Made by a program: the position numbers and the translations under genes
Part shown: piece by piece, positions 24,950 through 34,918 of the stretch
Layout: the number at the start of each line of letters is the position of its first letter
How positions within the stretch are numbered: position 1 is the first letter of the stretch
Assembly (NCBI GenBank): GCA_963810915.1
Contig: CAWEPH010000005.1
Location: 248,001-312,000, forward strand
Origin: JAOUEA01 sp963810915
GTDB taxonomy: Bacteria; Actinomycetota; UBA4738; HRBIN12
Length of the DNA: 64,000 bases
Direction: 5' to 3'
The notes under the pieces: generated by a model
The model's input: the letters and a program-made list of their open reading frames with translations, nothing else
The model's database searches: none
Told to the model about the DNA's origin: nothing

Positions 24950-26539
24950 GTGGGAACCCCAGAAGAAGCGCTCGCCGCAGCCCAGGCCGAGGAGGCCGCC
25001 CTCCCGGATCACGCCGAGGAGATCCGGGACCGCAAGGCGATCCTCGCGGGTACCGGGCAGAACATCGCGGGGCTCGCCGTCTACGTGGCGGCGAGCTTCG
25101 GCATGAGCATCCTGATCGCGCGGGCGTTCGGGAAGGACTCGCCCGCCTTCGGTCAGATCACCCTGATGACGCAGCTGGCGTTCGTCGTGGGCGCCGCCAC
25201 CCGCTTCGGGATGGACATGGCCTCGGTGCGCCGCGTGGCGATCGAGGTGGGCAAGGGCGAGCCGGGGCGCGCGCGCGCCGTGGTCCGGATCGCGGTGGGC
25301 GTGGCGGCCGTCGTGAGCGTGCTGGCGGCCGCGCTCGCGCTGGCGCTCGCGGTTCCCATCGCCGACATGGTGAACGTCCCCAGCCCGTCGGTGGCCGCGG
25401 CGGCCGTGGGCCTCATCTTCGTTGCCGTCGCCCAGGTGTATCTGGGTGGGGGCCGTGGTCTGAAGATCATGCGGCACACCCTGTACGCCTACTGGCTCGG
25501 CCAGTCGCTCGCGTGGATCGCGATCACGCTGATCCTCTGGTCGGTCTTCGACAGGACCGTCGCCGTCACCGTGTGGGGATACACGTTGTCGTGGATGGTG
25601 GCCACCGCCATAGCGTTCTGGTCGTGGCGTCAGGTCACGCGACCATTCCCGCTCATGCGGGCCGAGCCGGGCGAGACGAGGGCGCTCGTGCGCTACGGTG
25701 CTCCGCGGGCACCGGCGGCGCTCCTCAGTCAGGCCCTCTTCTATACGGACCTTGCCGTGCTCTCCCACTACTACCCCGGGAGTCCCGAGGTGAGCGTGTA
25801 CGCGGCCGCCATCCGCGTGGCACAGGCCCTCGTGCTCTTCCTCACGGCGGTCTCCTACATGTTCAGCCCGTTCGTGGCAGACCTGTACGAGCGCGGCCTC
25901 ATCGACCGACTCAATGCGCTCTTCAAACGCATCACCAGGTGGACCCTGGGCGGCACGATCCCGCTCCTCCTCTTGTTCATGATCGCGCCCTCGTCGGTCT
26001 TGAAGGTCTTCGGCGGCTCGTTCGACAGCGGGAGCGCGTGGCTCCGCGTGCTGTTGATCGGGCAGATCGTGAACGTGAGCGTGGGCGCCGCGGGTTTCAT
26101 CCTCATCATGGTGGGGCGCACCGGGTGGGATCTGCTGGTCTACGGGCTCTCGTTCGCCATCGATCTCCTGATCGCGATCACCCTGGTCCCTCATCTGGGA
26201 CCGATGGGCGCTGCGATCGCACAGAGCAGCGCCCTGGTCGTGTCGAACGCGCTCCGTCTCTGGCTCGTCTGGCGGTTCGTGCGGATCCAGCCCTACGACC
26301 GCTACTACGCGCGCTTGTTGATCCCCACGGCCATCGGGGCAGTCGTGATGCTCGCCGTCAACGCGGTGACGGCCGGGCCGCACTGGGCGATCAATCTCGT
26401 GGCCACCGGGGTGATCGGGGGCTCGGCCTACTACCTTGCCCTGCTGTTGTTCGGTCTCATGCCGCAGGAGCGTGCGAGCGTAGTGAAGACGATCGCCAAG
26501 GCGCGCGGACTTCAGGTGCCCGCATCGCCCGGGGCGTGA
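24950..26539 (+). CDS. Polysaccharide flippase / oligosaccharide exporter (MOP superfamily)
   Basis: 529 residues from GTG 24950, with a charged cytosolic N-terminus and about 14 membrane helices. NIAGLAVYVAASFGMSILIARAFGKDSPAFGQ and the repeated helix pairs are typical of Wzx-like MOP flippases that turn lipid-linked sugars across the membrane. No glycosyltransferases are nearby, so the cargo is unknown. The GTG has GATACT about ten bases upstream and no ribosome site, compatible with leaderless expression; an in-frame ATG at 24890 lies next to the preceding terminator hairpin. Confidence 0.8.
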   Translation: MGTPEEALAAAQAEEAALPDHAEEIRDRKAILAGTGQNIAGLAVYVAASFGMSILIARAFGKDSPAFGQITLMTQLAFVVGAATRFGMDMASVRRVAIEVGKGEPGRARAVVRIAVGVAAVVSVLAAALALALAVPIADMVNVPSPSVAAAAVGLIFVAVAQVYLGGGRGLKIMRHTLYAYWLGQSLAWIAITLILWSVFDRTVAVTVWGYTLSWMVATAIAFWSWRQVTRPFPLMRAEPGETRALVRYGAPRAPAALLSQALFYTDLAVLSHYYPGSPEVSVYAAAIRVAQALVLFLTAVSYMFSPFVADLYERGLIDRLNALFKRITRWTLGGTIPLLLLFMIAPSSVLKVFGGSFDSGSAWLRVLLIGQIVNVSVGAAGFILIMVGRTGWDLLVYGLSFAIDLLIAITLVPHLGPMGAAIAQSSALVVSNALRLWLVWRFVRIQPYDRYYARLLIPTAIGAVVMLAVNAVTAGPHWAINLVATGVIGGSAYYLALLLFGLMPQERASVVKTIAKARGLQVPASPGA

Positions 26540-26551
26540 CGGGGTACCTGG

Positions 26552-27034
26552 ATGGCCTGGGAGGTGCGCTCGCTCGCGCCTAGTGACCGGGCGTGGGTCG
26601 CTGCCCTCATCAGAGATCGATGGGGCGACGACATCGTTGTGGGACGGGGCCGCGTCACGCGCCCGGCGGAGCTCCCCGGCGTCGTCGTTCTCGACACCGG
26701 TGATCCGGTGGGCCTGCTGACGTACGAGATGTGTGGCGAGGCCTGCGAGATCGTGACGATCGACGCCCTCAGGAAGCGGCAGGGGATCGGCAGGACCCTC
26801 GTGGATGCCGCGGCCGGCGCGGCGCGCGAGGCCGGGTGCCGCAGGCTCGAGCTGATCACGACGAACGACAACGAGCGCGCGCAGGCGTTCTACCGCGCAT
26901 GCGGGTTCACGTTGGTGGCCGTACATGAGGGGGCGGTCGATCGGTCGCGTGAGGTCAAACCGTCGATCCCCCTCGTGAACGATCGGGGCGTCCCGATCCG
27001 CGATGAGCTGGAGTTCTCCCGCGACCTCGGGTAG
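26552..27034 (+). CDS. GNAT-family N-acetyltransferase
   Basis: 160 residues. Acetyl-CoA loop region IDALRKRQGIGRTLVDAAAGAAREAGCRRLELITTNDNERAQAFYRACGF (R-Q-G-I-G-R) and the closing TTNDNERA beta bulge are standard GNAT features. Substrate unknown. Twelve bases after the flippase, same strand. Its TAG lies back to back with the TAG of the convergent gene (TAGCTA). Confidence 0.85.
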   Translation: MAWEVRSLAPSDRAWVAALIRDRWGDDIVVGRGRVTRPAELPGVVVLDTGDPVGLLTYEMCGEACEIVTIDALRKRQGIGRTLVDAAAGAAREAGCRRLELITTNDNERAQAFYRACGFTLVAVHEGAVDRSREVKPSIPLVNDRGVPIRDELEFSRDLG

Positions 27035-27493
27035 CTAGCGACCGGGCTCGGAGCGCTCCTCGTCGGGCGCCAGGTTCCGCAGCACGATCACCTCGGCCTC
27101 GCGGGCTGCGATCTCGTCGTCGTCGGGGACGATCACCGGGATGACGGGATGGCGCCGTTCCACCTCGCGTTTCACGGTCTGGATCTCCGATTGGACCGCC
27201 TGGAACTCCTCGAGCAACGCGTCCCGGTGCTCGAGGAGTTCATCCAGGGTGATCCGGAGCTCGGCGTCGGAGTCCGCGGGGCCATCGGACGGCGATGTGC
27301 CGACGGCCTCCGGGGACGGATCCGGGCGGGAGGAGCGAGGATCGCCCCACCGCCTGCCGAGCTCCGCGGCCATCCGGCGCTCGAGCCGACGACCGTGCGC
27401 CCGTGCGAGCGCTGCGGTCGCGGCGAGCGCGGCGGCGGCCACGAGGCATACCACGATGCGCTCGGTCGCCGAGGCGACCACGGTCGACAGCAT
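27035..27493 (-). CDS. Membrane-anchored coiled-coil protein, unknown
   Basis: 152 residues: one N-terminal membrane helix (ERIVVCLVAAAALAATAAL), a charged Pro/Ser linker, then LRITLDELLEHRDALLEEFQAVQSEIQTVKREVERR, a heptad coiled coil, and an acidic C-terminus (VPDDDEIAAREAEVIVLRNLAPDEE). No family recognised. Possibly a scaffold or division-related factor but nothing in context supports a role. Confidence 0.6.
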   Translation of the reverse strand: MLSTVVASATERIVVCLVAAAALAATAALARAHGRRLERRMAAELGRRWGDPRSSRPDPSPEAVGTSPSDGPADSDAELRITLDELLEHRDALLEEFQAVQSEIQTVKREVERRHPVIPVIVPDDDEIAAREAEVIVLRNLAPDEERSEPGR

Positions 27494-27654
27494 CCGTCGA
27501 CGGTTCCCTTCCCGGGGGGGAGGCTGCCCTTGGGTTCGGCATCGAAGGGTGGCCCACACGGGAGACGCGGGCAATACGGCGTTCGCTGCAGGTCGAAGGG
27601 CCCGCGCCGCTCGGTCGCTACACTGCCGCCCGTCCGCGAACGAGGAGGTCTCCT

Positions 27655-28180
27655 GTGTCCGTGCCCGATCCCGTCCAGGATCCAAAGGGGTACCAGCGTC
27701 ATCTGCTCGAGCTGTTGGGTGAGGACGATCCGGCGGAGGTGCAGTCCGCGACGCCCTCGGCGTTCCGCGCGCTCGTGGCCGACGCCGGCGACGGTCTCTA
27801 CCGTCGCCCGGCACCGCGCGAGTGGTCGGTGTTCGGGTGCCTCGCGCACCTCGCCGACGCCGAACTCGTGATGAGCACCCGGTACCGGTTCATCCTCGCC
27901 CACGACGAACCACCGCTGATCGGCTACGACCAGGACGGATGGGTGGACACCCTGCACCCCGACGGGGGCTCGGCCGTCCGCGCTCCTCGACCTCTTCGAG
28001 GCCCTGCGCGTGGCCAACCTGGAGCTGTGGGCCTCGACCGACGACGAGCAGCGTGCCCGGGTGGGGATGCACGCCGAACGGGGACCGGAGAGCCTCGATC
28101 TCGCGTTCCGGATGATCGCCGGTCACGATCGGTTCCACGTGCGGCAGGCGCGGGACGCCCTGGCTCACACGCAGGGCTGA
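27655..28180 (+). CDS. DinB/maleylpyruvate-isomerase-like protein, frame broken near 27980
   Basis: Corrected length 174 residues. GTG start with GAGGAGG upstream. Four-helix DinB fold with metal-ligand His in WSVFGCLAHLADAELVMSTRYR and HDRFHVRQARDAL near the end. The frame changes in gccgtccgcgctcctc; dropping one C gives AVALLDLFEALRVANLELWA, and the gene then ends at 28180. Such proteins include thiol-dependent (mycothiol/bacillithiol) transferases. Substrate unknown. Confidence 0.75.
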
Positions 28181-28183
28181 GGA

Positions 28184-30463
28184 TCACCCCCAGGCGGTCC
28201 CGAGGATCGCGGCGAGGAGGGCAACCGCTCCCGCCTTGTCGAGCGGTTCGTTGCCGTTGCCGCACTTGGGCGACTGCACGCAGCTCGGGCATCCGCGGCT
28301 GCACGGACACTGGCGGATCGCCTCGAGGGTCGCGCGCAGCCACCGCTCGGACGTACGGAACCCCCGCTCGGCGATGCCGGCCCCGCCCGGGTAGCCGTCG
28401 TAGATGAAGATCGTGGTCTGGCCGGTGTCCTCGTGCATCGGCGTGGAGACGCCTCCGATGTCCCACCTGTCGCAGGTCGCCACCAAGGGCAGGAGCCCGA
28501 TGGCGGCGTGTTCGGCCGCGTGGATCGCGCCCGGGAGCTCCCGCGGACCGACGGCGGCTCTCGCCACGACGGCCGACGAGATCGTCCACCACACGGCGCT
28601 GGTCTCGAGGTGCTGGGGCGGAAGCGGGAGCGGAACCTCGTCGATCACCTCGTTGGTGCTCACGAGCTTCTGGACGTAGGAGGTGACCTGGTTCGTCACC
28701 CGCACCGTCCCGAGGAACGCGTCGACGTCGCCGGTCCGCCCCCGCTCCCGCACGGCCACCACGCCGATATCGGTGACGTCCCGGGCCTGGGTGTAGTAGT
28801 CGGGATCCGCCTCGGAGACGAGCGCGACCCGGTCCACCAGGCTCAACTCACGCACGAGGAACTGCTCCCCCATGTGGAGGTAGACGGCCCCCGGGTGCAG
28901 CGTCTTGAAGGCGCGCCCCTCGTCGGCGGTCCCGAGCATCTCCCCCGTCTCCTCGATGATGATGCGGTAGACGTGCCCGCCCCCCGCTCGGATGTCGACG
29001 GCGCGGTGCGGCGGTTCCTTGCCCCGGTCGTGCCAGGCGTCCCGGCGTAGGACCAACGCCCCGCGATCGACCATGCGGGCGACCGCGTCGCCGACGTCGC
29101 CGGGTTCGCCGAAGAAGATGAGTTCGTCCTCGCGCAGCGGCATCTCGCGGGCCGCGCAGCGCAAGTGCGGCTCCAACACGTACGGGTTGGTGGGATCGAT
29201 GACGGCGGCCTCTGGCGGCTTGTCGAAGAGATCCTCCGGATGATGGACGAGGTACTGGTCGAGCGGGTCGTCCTGGGCCACCAGCACCGCGAGCGCGTCG
29301 GTGTCCCGGCGGCCCGCGCGCCCCGCTTGCTGCCAGAGCGACGCGCGCGTTCCCGGGTACCCGGTGAGCACGGCGGCATCGAGCGAGCCGATGTCGATCC
29401 CGAGCTCCAGCGCGTTCGTCGAAGCGACGGCCAGGAGGCTGCCGTCGGCGAGTTCCCGCTCGATGCTCCGGCGATCCTCAGCGAGATAGCCCGCCCGGTA
29501 TGCCTTGATCTTCACGCGCTTCTGCGGGTCCCCGACCTCACGGCGGGCGAACTCGGCCAGCAGCTCGGCGGCGCGGCGCGAGCGCGCGAACCCGATCGTG
29601 CGGACGTCCTGCTCGACGAGACGGGCGACGAGTCCCGCCGACTCCGTGAGCGCGCTGCGCCGCCGGCCCGTCTCCTCGTCGACGATCGGTGGGTTCCAGA
29701 GGGCGAACAGCTTCTCGCCGCGGGGGGAGTCATCCTCGGTGATCGCGTCGAAGTCGAGGCCGGTGAGCCGGGTGGCGAGCTCGCCCGGGTTCCCGATGGT
29801 GGCGCTCGCGAGGCACCAACGCGGCGCCCCGCCGTAGTGCGCCACCAGGCGGCGCAGCCTGCGCAGGACCATCGAGACGTGCGAGCCGAAGACGCCGCGA
29901 CACACGTGCGCCTCGTCCACGACGATCAGCGAAAGCCGGAGGAAGAAGTCTGCCCATCGAGCGTGGTCGGGCAACAGCGAGAGGTGGAGCATGTCCGGGT
30001 TCGTCATCACGAGGTTGGCGTTCTTGCGGATCAGGGGTCGCTCGGACTGCGGAGTGTCCCCGTCGTAGACGGATGCCTTCAGCTGGGGGATCTTCAAGGC
30101 GCGCACCGCCCGGAGCTGATCGCGCGCGAGCGCCTTGGTCGGATAGAGGTAGAGCGCGGTCGCCTTGGGGATGGTGAGGGCTGCTTCGGCGAACGCCGCG
30201 TTGTAGACGAAGGTCTTCCCGCTGGCCGTCCCGGTTGCCATGATCAGATTATCGTTGCGGCGCAGCATGTCTAGACCGCGGAGCTGGTGGGCGTAGAGAC
30301 CGGTGATGCCCAGGAGCTCCGCACGCTGGACGAGCAGCGTCGGGAGGTCGGCCGGGAACGGGAGGGGATCTGGGGTGCGGGGATCCAGCTCGCGCACGCT
30401 GACCAGCGAGACGGCCACGTCGGCATCGGCGGTCAGGGCGGCGAGGAAGGCGTGCGGATCCAC
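28184..30463 (-). CDS. MrfA-like DEAD/DEAH helicase with DUF1998 Zn site
   Basis: 759 residues. Helicase motifs: YAHQLRGLDMLRRNDNLIMATGTASGKT (Q/I), YPTKALARDQ (Ia), VMTNPDML, VVDEAHV (II), LASATIGNPGE (III), then VASTNALELGIDIGSLDA and QQAGRAGRR (V/VI). The C-terminal DUF1998 part carries CPCSRGCPSCVQSPKCGNGN, the four-Cys site of MrfA (mitomycin repair) and Hrq1-type helicases. Probably a 3'-5' DNA helicase in excision of bulky lesions. Start taken at GTG 30463; longer frames exist but look non-coding. Confidence 0.88.
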   Translation of the reverse strand: MDPHAFLAALTADADVAVSLVSVRELDPRTPDPLPFPADLPTLLVQRAELLGITGLYAHQLRGLDMLRRNDNLIMATGTASGKTFVYNAAFAEAALTIPKATALYLYPTKALARDQLRAVRALKIPQLKASVYDGDTPQSERPLIRKNANLVMTNPDMLHLSLLPDHARWADFFLRLSLIVVDEAHVCRGVFGSHVSMVLRRLRRLVAHYGGAPRWCLASATIGNPGELATRLTGLDFDAITEDDSPRGEKLFALWNPPIVDEETGRRRSALTESAGLVARLVEQDVRTIGFARSRRAAELLAEFARREVGDPQKRVKIKAYRAGYLAEDRRSIERELADGSLLAVASTNALELGIDIGSLDAAVLTGYPGTRASLWQQAGRAGRRDTDALAVLVAQDDPLDQYLVHHPEDLFDKPPEAAVIDPTNPYVLEPHLRCAAREMPLREDELIFFGEPGDVGDAVARMVDRGALVLRRDAWHDRGKEPPHRAVDIRAGGGHVYRIIIEETGEMLGTADEGRAFKTLHPGAVYLHMGEQFLVRELSLVDRVALVSEADPDYYTQARDVTDIGVVAVRERGRTGDVDAFLGTVRVTNQVTSYVQKLVSTNEVIDEVPLPLPPQHLETSAVWWTISSAVVARAAVGPRELPGAIHAAEHAAIGLLPLVATCDRWDIGGVSTPMHEDTGQTTIFIYDGYPGGAGIAERGFRTSERWLRATLEAIRQCPCSRGCPSCVQSPKCGNGNEPLDKAGAVALLAAILGTAWG

Positions 30464-30539
30464 GTCGCCCAGGCTATCGGGGTCGCACCCTCGCGATGCC
30501 GCCGGCGGGGCCCGCCCCCGGGCGCATCGCGCTGGGAGA

Positions 30540-31589
30540 ATGGGCGACCACATGGAGTGGCTCGTCCTCATCCTCTCGCTCGCGGTGATCCTCGCGGGTG
30601 CCGAGCTGTTCACGAACGGCGTCGAGTGGATCGGCGAGGGGTTCGGGCTCTCGGAGGGAGCCGTCGGATCGGTGCTGGCGGCGGTCGGCACGGCGCTGCC
30701 CGAGACCCTGTTGCCGCTGGTCGCGATCCTCGGCGGTCACAGCGCGGGCGAGGAGATCGGCACCGGCGCGATCCTCGGTGCGCCGCTGATGCTCACCACC
30801 CTCGCCATGGTGGTGATCGGCGTGTCGGTGCTGCTCTTCGCTCGCGGCGGACGCCGTCCCACGGAGCTCGCGTTCGATCCCGCCGTGCTGCGGCAGGATC
30901 TCGGCTACTTCCTGGTGATGTATCTGCTGGCGACCGTCGCCGGCGTGATCCACGTGAAGACCTTCCACTACGGCCTCGTGATCGTGCTGTTCGTCGGCTA
31001 CGCGTACTACGTGCGCAGGCACTTCGTGGGCCCGGCCGACCGCACGATGGAGGAAGAGGCGAGGAGCGAGATCAAGGCGCTCTACGTCTGGGACTGGCTC
31101 CGCCGGTTCAAGCGATCGCTGCCCGCGTGGACCACTGACGCCTCCGTCGTGGCGCCGTTCATCCAGACGGCGCTCGCGCTCGCCCTCATCATCGCTGGGG
31201 CCCGGCTCTTCATCTTGGCCGTGGACGACATCGGGCGTCTGTTCCACGTCTCGCCGCTCGCGTTCTCGCTCCTCGTCGCGCCCCTGGCGACCGAACTGCC
31301 CGAGAAGTTCAACAGCGTGATCTGGGTCCGGGGCCGCAAGGACACCCTGGCGCTCGGGAACATGACCGGGGCCATGGTGTTCCAGGCGTCGTTCCCGGTC
31401 TCGATCGGCCTGCTCCTCACCCCGTGGGAGCTGCACGGCGAGGCCGCCGTGGCGGCGGTGATCGCGCTCGCGGCCGGCGCCGTCCTCTATGCCACCGTGC
31501 GGTTCCGAGGGAGGCTCACCGCGCGCCTGCTGCTCGTGCAGGGGGTTTTCTACGTCGGCTACGTCGCGTACGTGCTGACGAGGATCTGA
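30540..31589 (+). CDS. Ca2+:cation antiporter family protein (CaCA-like)
   Basis: 349 residues, about ten membrane helices in two inverted halves. Alpha-1: GAELFTNGVEWIG...VGSVLAAVGTALPETLLP; alpha-2: SPLAFSLLVAPLATELPEKFNSVIWV with LALGNMTGAMVFQAS, the G-T-A-x-P-E / A-x-E-x-P-E signature acidic residues. Exports or exchanges Ca2+ or another cation. A central cytosolic loop of ~60 residues separates the halves. An ATG at 30552 is an alternative start. Confidence 0.82.
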   Translation: MGDHMEWLVLILSLAVILAGAELFTNGVEWIGEGFGLSEGAVGSVLAAVGTALPETLLPLVAILGGHSAGEEIGTGAILGAPLMLTTLAMVVIGVSVLLFARGGRRPTELAFDPAVLRQDLGYFLVMYLLATVAGVIHVKTFHYGLVIVLFVGYAYYVRRHFVGPADRTMEEEARSEIKALYVWDWLRRFKRSLPAWTTDASVVAPFIQTALALALIIAGARLFILAVDDIGRLFHVSPLAFSLLVAPLATELPEKFNSVIWVRGRKDTLALGNMTGAMVFQASFPVSIGLLLTPWELHGEAAVAAVIALAAGAVLYATVRFRGRLTARLLLVQGVFYVGYVAYVLTRI

Positions 31590-31590
31590 G

Positions 31591-32547
31591 CTAGCCCTTG
31601 GGCTGGTTCGCCGTGGGGCTCGGGGGCACGTTCTTCGCGAGCAGGATCCCGTCCGGCTTCGCATCCGTGAAGATCCGTGCCTTCCAGGTGTTGTCCAACA
31701 TCACGACCGAGAGGGAGCCCGCCATCTGCGCGCTCCCGGGCAGGACCACGTTCCGGACGTTCTTCACCGGGACCTTGGTGGCCGTGAACGCGAGCTGCTG
31801 CACCTCGTTGAGCGGGATCTCCGTGTAGATGTTGGACATGCCCGCCCCGAGCCAGGACACCAGTTCGCTCTGATCCTTGGCGTACTCCTTCTGGAACTGG
31901 GCGAGCGCCGCGAGGATGAGGCGTCCGCCGTTCTCTTGGCGGGCGAAGTCGCCCTCGAGCATGCTGTGGCGGTCTCGCGCCATCGAGAGCGCCTGGGTGC
32001 CGTTGAGCGTCTGCACACCGGGCTGCAGATCCGCGCGGGAGTACGACGGGTCGTACATGCGGAACGGGACGTCGACCGTCAGCCCACCGATCTGGTTGAT
32101 CATGTCCGTGAATCCCCAGAACGTGGTGATGGCCCAGTAGTCGATGTGCACACCCGACATGCTCTCGATGGTCTGGACCATCAGGTCCGGGCCCCCGTAG
32201 AAGAGAGCCGAGTTGATCTTGTTGGTGCCGTGGCCAGGGATGTCCACGTAGGAGTCGCGCGGGATCCCCACCATCGTGGCGCGATGCTTGCCCGGGTTCA
32301 GGAAGATGAGGTGGAGCGAGTCCGAGAGGGAATGCAGCACGTCGTCACCGGGGCGGGCGCCGCTGCCCACGGCCAGGACCACGATCGGCTTCGTCCCCGT
32401 GAGCGAAGGCGTGTACCCAGCATGCGCCTTGCCCACCGCGATCCCCGAACTCTGTGCCTGGGCCGTCACGGTGCCGAGCGCGCCGAGCGAAGATCCGGCA
32501 ACCCATGCGACGAGGGCGCAGACGAGGAGGACGCCGCGCCGCCTCAC
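31591..32547 (-). CDS. LytR-CpsA-Psr (LCP) family protein
   Basis: 318 residues from a GTG with GGGGGAGG upstream: one N-terminal membrane helix, then the exported LCP domain with GSGARPGDDVLHSLSDSL, GIPRDSYVDIPGHGTNKINSAL, LTVDVPF, and SMARDRHSM...GDFARQENGGRLI (catalytic Arg cluster). LCP enzymes transfer lipid-linked glycopolymers to peptidoglycan. The start overlaps the upstream gene's stop (GTGA), so the two are coupled. Confidence 0.88.
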   Translation of the reverse strand: MRRRGVLLVCALVAWVAGSSLGALGTVTAQAQSSGIAVGKAHAGYTPSLTGTKPIVVLAVGSGARPGDDVLHSLSDSLHLIFLNPGKHRATMVGIPRDSYVDIPGHGTNKINSALFYGGPDLMVQTIESMSGVHIDYWAITTFWGFTDMINQIGGLTVDVPFRMYDPSYSRADLQPGVQTLNGTQALSMARDRHSMLEGDFARQENGGRLILAALAQFQKEYAKDQSELVSWLGAGMSNIYTEIPLNEVQQLAFTATKVPVKNVRNVVLPGSAQMAGSLSVVMLDNTWKARIFTDAKPDGILLAKNVPPSPTANQPKG

Positions 32548-33260
32548 GAGGCCTCCCCCGTCGGCGTTGCCCCGGACCCGGAGCCTGCCGTCTTCGCGGG
32601 TTGGTCGTCCCTGTTCACCTTGAACGCCGTGATCTTCCACCCGTCCGCCGTCTTCTCGATGACGTACTGGCCCTTACTCACGATGTCGATCGCGCCGGTG
32701 CCGTCCTTCTTGGTGGCGGTAGCCGTGAAGGTCACGGTGCTGACCGTCGAGTAGGGCAGGCCCTTGGGGTCGATGAGGACCTTGGTCGTGAACGTGGCCT
32801 TCTTGCCGGGCTCGATCGCGCTGTACGTGTCGCCCGCCGCCGAACCGGCCGTCAGCACATCGATCTGCTTCGTCGCCTCGACCTTGGCCTGGTCGGTGAA
32901 GTCGTCGAAGGCAGCCTCATACGAGGCGGCGGTCCAGTTGTCGGGAGCCAGGAAGGCGTTGGAGTAGACGTCGTGCAGCATCTTCTCGGCGTTCGCCGCC
33001 GCGGGCTTGGCGGCTTGGACGGCCTTCTGCGTCGTGGCCTGATCCGGGTCCATGGCGGTGGTCACCACGACGGTCTTGCCCGCGGTGAAGGCGAACGGCG
33101 GCGTCGGCGTGGGGCTGTGTCCGCCCACGAGCGGGCTGTCCGAGCCCCCCGTGATCAACACGATCGCGCCGACGATCAAGGCGAGCGCGACGACGCCCCC
33201 GACGATCAGGTACGCGGGCTTGTAGGTGCGGGACGTGGATGCGTGACGGCCGTCTGCCAA
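32544..33260 (-). CDS. Membrane-anchored exported protein, unknown
   Basis: 238 residues: short cytosolic tail, helix PAYLIVGGVVALALIVGAIVLI at about 15-36, Pro/Thr linker, then a Lys/Thr-rich exported domain with GLPYSTVSTVTFTATATKKDGTG and GQYVIEKTADGWKITAFKV (an NTF2/lumazine-like strand pattern). No family name can be assigned. It overlaps the LCP gene by four bases, so a cell-wall partner role is plausible by context only. Confidence 0.65.
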   Translation of the reverse strand: MADGRHASTSRTYKPAYLIVGGVVALALIVGAIVLITGGSDSPLVGGHSPTPTPPFAFTAGKTVVVTTAMDPDQATTQKAVQAAKPAAANAEKMLHDVYSNAFLAPDNWTAASYEAAFDDFTDQAKVEATKQIDVLTAGSAAGDTYSAIEPGKKATFTTKVLIDPKGLPYSTVSTVTFTATATKKDGTGAIDIVSKGQYVIEKTADGWKITAFKVNRDDQPAKTAGSGSGATPTGEAS

Positions 33261-33351
33261 AACGCGACGAGCCTACCCGGGCATCCGTGGGTCGCCAACG
33301 ATGTCCTCGTGACGGTTCCGTGAAGGTGCTGCCTGCGCGACCGACGTGTGG

Positions 33352-34731
33352 TCACGTCGCTCTGGTCACCGCGGTCAGGCGGTCGTACCGCACGCGGACG
33401 TCGGCCACATCGTTGGGCTCCGGGATGGCCTCCTCGGATGCTCGCATGACCATGTCGGCCTGGCGGAGGATCGCATCACGCTGCTCGGTGGTCGTGGCGC
33501 GACCATGCACCCGTCCGAAGCTCTCCATCAACCTGATGGCCACGGCGGGCATCGACCGGCCCGACTGACGGATCTTGTCGAAGGATCGGTTGACCATCCT
33601 GGTGAAGTCGGGCGCGGGCGCGATGAGCCTGACCCGCCCCCGCCGATCGAGGTAGAGCCCCTCCGTGGAGCCACGTGCCGCCGCTTTGGTCAATCCGTCG
33701 GAGAGCCAGTCGATGCACGTCAGCGCCGAGAACGTATCGTTGACCGCGGGCGACAACGCCCTGATCGCGATCTCGACGAGCTGGTCGATCGCGAAGATCG
33801 GGTCTTGGAGGAGCGTGCGCTGCGCCCCCGTGATGTGGGCCGAGGCGAGTCCTCCCGCAACGAGCGGGGCCGCGCTCGCGGGCCACACCGTCGCCAGGGG
33901 ACTCCCGGCGCTTACGAAGTGGCCCGCTCGGTACCGCAGCCTGATCACGCCGTCGGCATCCGAGGCGATCGCCACGAGCTCGTCCCGCCCGACGAACTGC
34001 AGGTACCCGCTCGCCGTGGCCGGGACCGGAACACCTTCCTCGTCGAGGTTCGTGAGCAGATCGCGGAGCGAGGTGCCCGGCGCCGGGACGACGGGTGAGA
34101 CCGTCACGCCGTCGGCGGCGTGGTACTCGCCGTCGATCGCCTCGTTGAGATCGCGGGCGATCGAGGCGATCACCTCGGGGAGTTGGATCGATTTGGCGAT
34201 GTGGTGGATGAAGTAGATCAACACGAGGAGATCGCCCAGAACGAGCACCAGCGCGATCGTGATCGTGACGTGGGGGACGAACTCGGTCCTGATCGAGGCG
34301 AGCGCCAGGATCGCGTAGACGAACGTTGCGACGAAGAACCCGAGCGTCAGCTGGGTCCCGAGATCGCGGACGAAATTCCGGAGCATCCTCGGCCCGAACT
34401 GCTGCGATGCAAGTGTCAGGGCCAGGATGGTGACGGAGAAGACCACGCCGATGACGGTGATCACGGCCGCCGCGATGGCGATGAGGATCTGGCGCCCGGC
34501 GTCGGGGCTGGCCGCGGCGTCCACCCAGGAGGGCACCTCGAGCGCCCCCCGAACGGCCGCTCGGTCGATCGCGTAGGTCGCGAGGAAGAGCACGATGACG
34601 CCCACCACGAGGATCGCGGGCACGAGCCACAGCGTGGTGCGGAGAGAGTCCCGCCGCCAGGTGGGCAGCAGTCGACGACGGCCGGGCTTGATGCCCCGCG
34701 TGGTCGAACGAAGGGGGTCCGGTTGCGACAT
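33352..34731 (-). CDS. DUF2254 membrane protein
   Basis: 459 residues. Four membrane helices in the first ~170 residues (TLWLVPAILVVGVIVLFLA, ILIAIAAAVITVIGVVFSVTILALTLASQQFGPRMLRNF), then a cytosolic domain with ALSPAVNDTFSALTCIDWLSDGL and FDKIRQSGRSMPAVAIRLMES. This arrangement is characteristic of the uncharacterised DUF2254 family. ATG at 34731 has AAAGGTG upstream. Divergent from the pyrophosphatase gene. Confidence 0.82.
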   Translation of the reverse strand: MSQPDPLRSTTRGIKPGRRRLLPTWRRDSLRTTLWLVPAILVVGVIVLFLATYAIDRAAVRGALEVPSWVDAAASPDAGRQILIAIAAAVITVIGVVFSVTILALTLASQQFGPRMLRNFVRDLGTQLTLGFFVATFVYAILALASIRTEFVPHVTITIALVLVLGDLLVLIYFIHHIAKSIQLPEVIASIARDLNEAIDGEYHAADGVTVSPVVPAPGTSLRDLLTNLDEEGVPVPATASGYLQFVGRDELVAIASDADGVIRLRYRAGHFVSAGSPLATVWPASAAPLVAGGLASAHITGAQRTLLQDPIFAIDQLVEIAIRALSPAVNDTFSALTCIDWLSDGLTKAAARGSTEGLYLDRRGRVRLIAPAPDFTRMVNRSFDKIRQSGRSMPAVAIRLMESFGRVHGRATTTEQRDAILRQADMVMRASEEAIPEPNDVADVRVRYDRLTAVTRAT

Positions 34732-34918
34732 AGCACACCTTTCGCAGCACGATGCTGCCGCCGACCAGACTTCCCGGCACGCCGCGCAGGAGCATAGTCG
34801 CTCCAGCACCGCCGTGGCGGGCATCTGCGCAGGTCGGTGGCCCGTCGGCTTCCCTATACTGCTCGAGTTCCCGGCCCAGGTCGGGGTGAGAGGCCCCAAA
34901 CCCCACACAGGAGGTCCG

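Noticed and set aside
24836..26926. 696-codon open frame antisense to the flippase and acetyltransferase
   Set aside because: Composition is His/Arg/Asp/Pro-rich noise, typical of the third-position GC shadow of a real gene; the plus strand encodes clear membrane helices.
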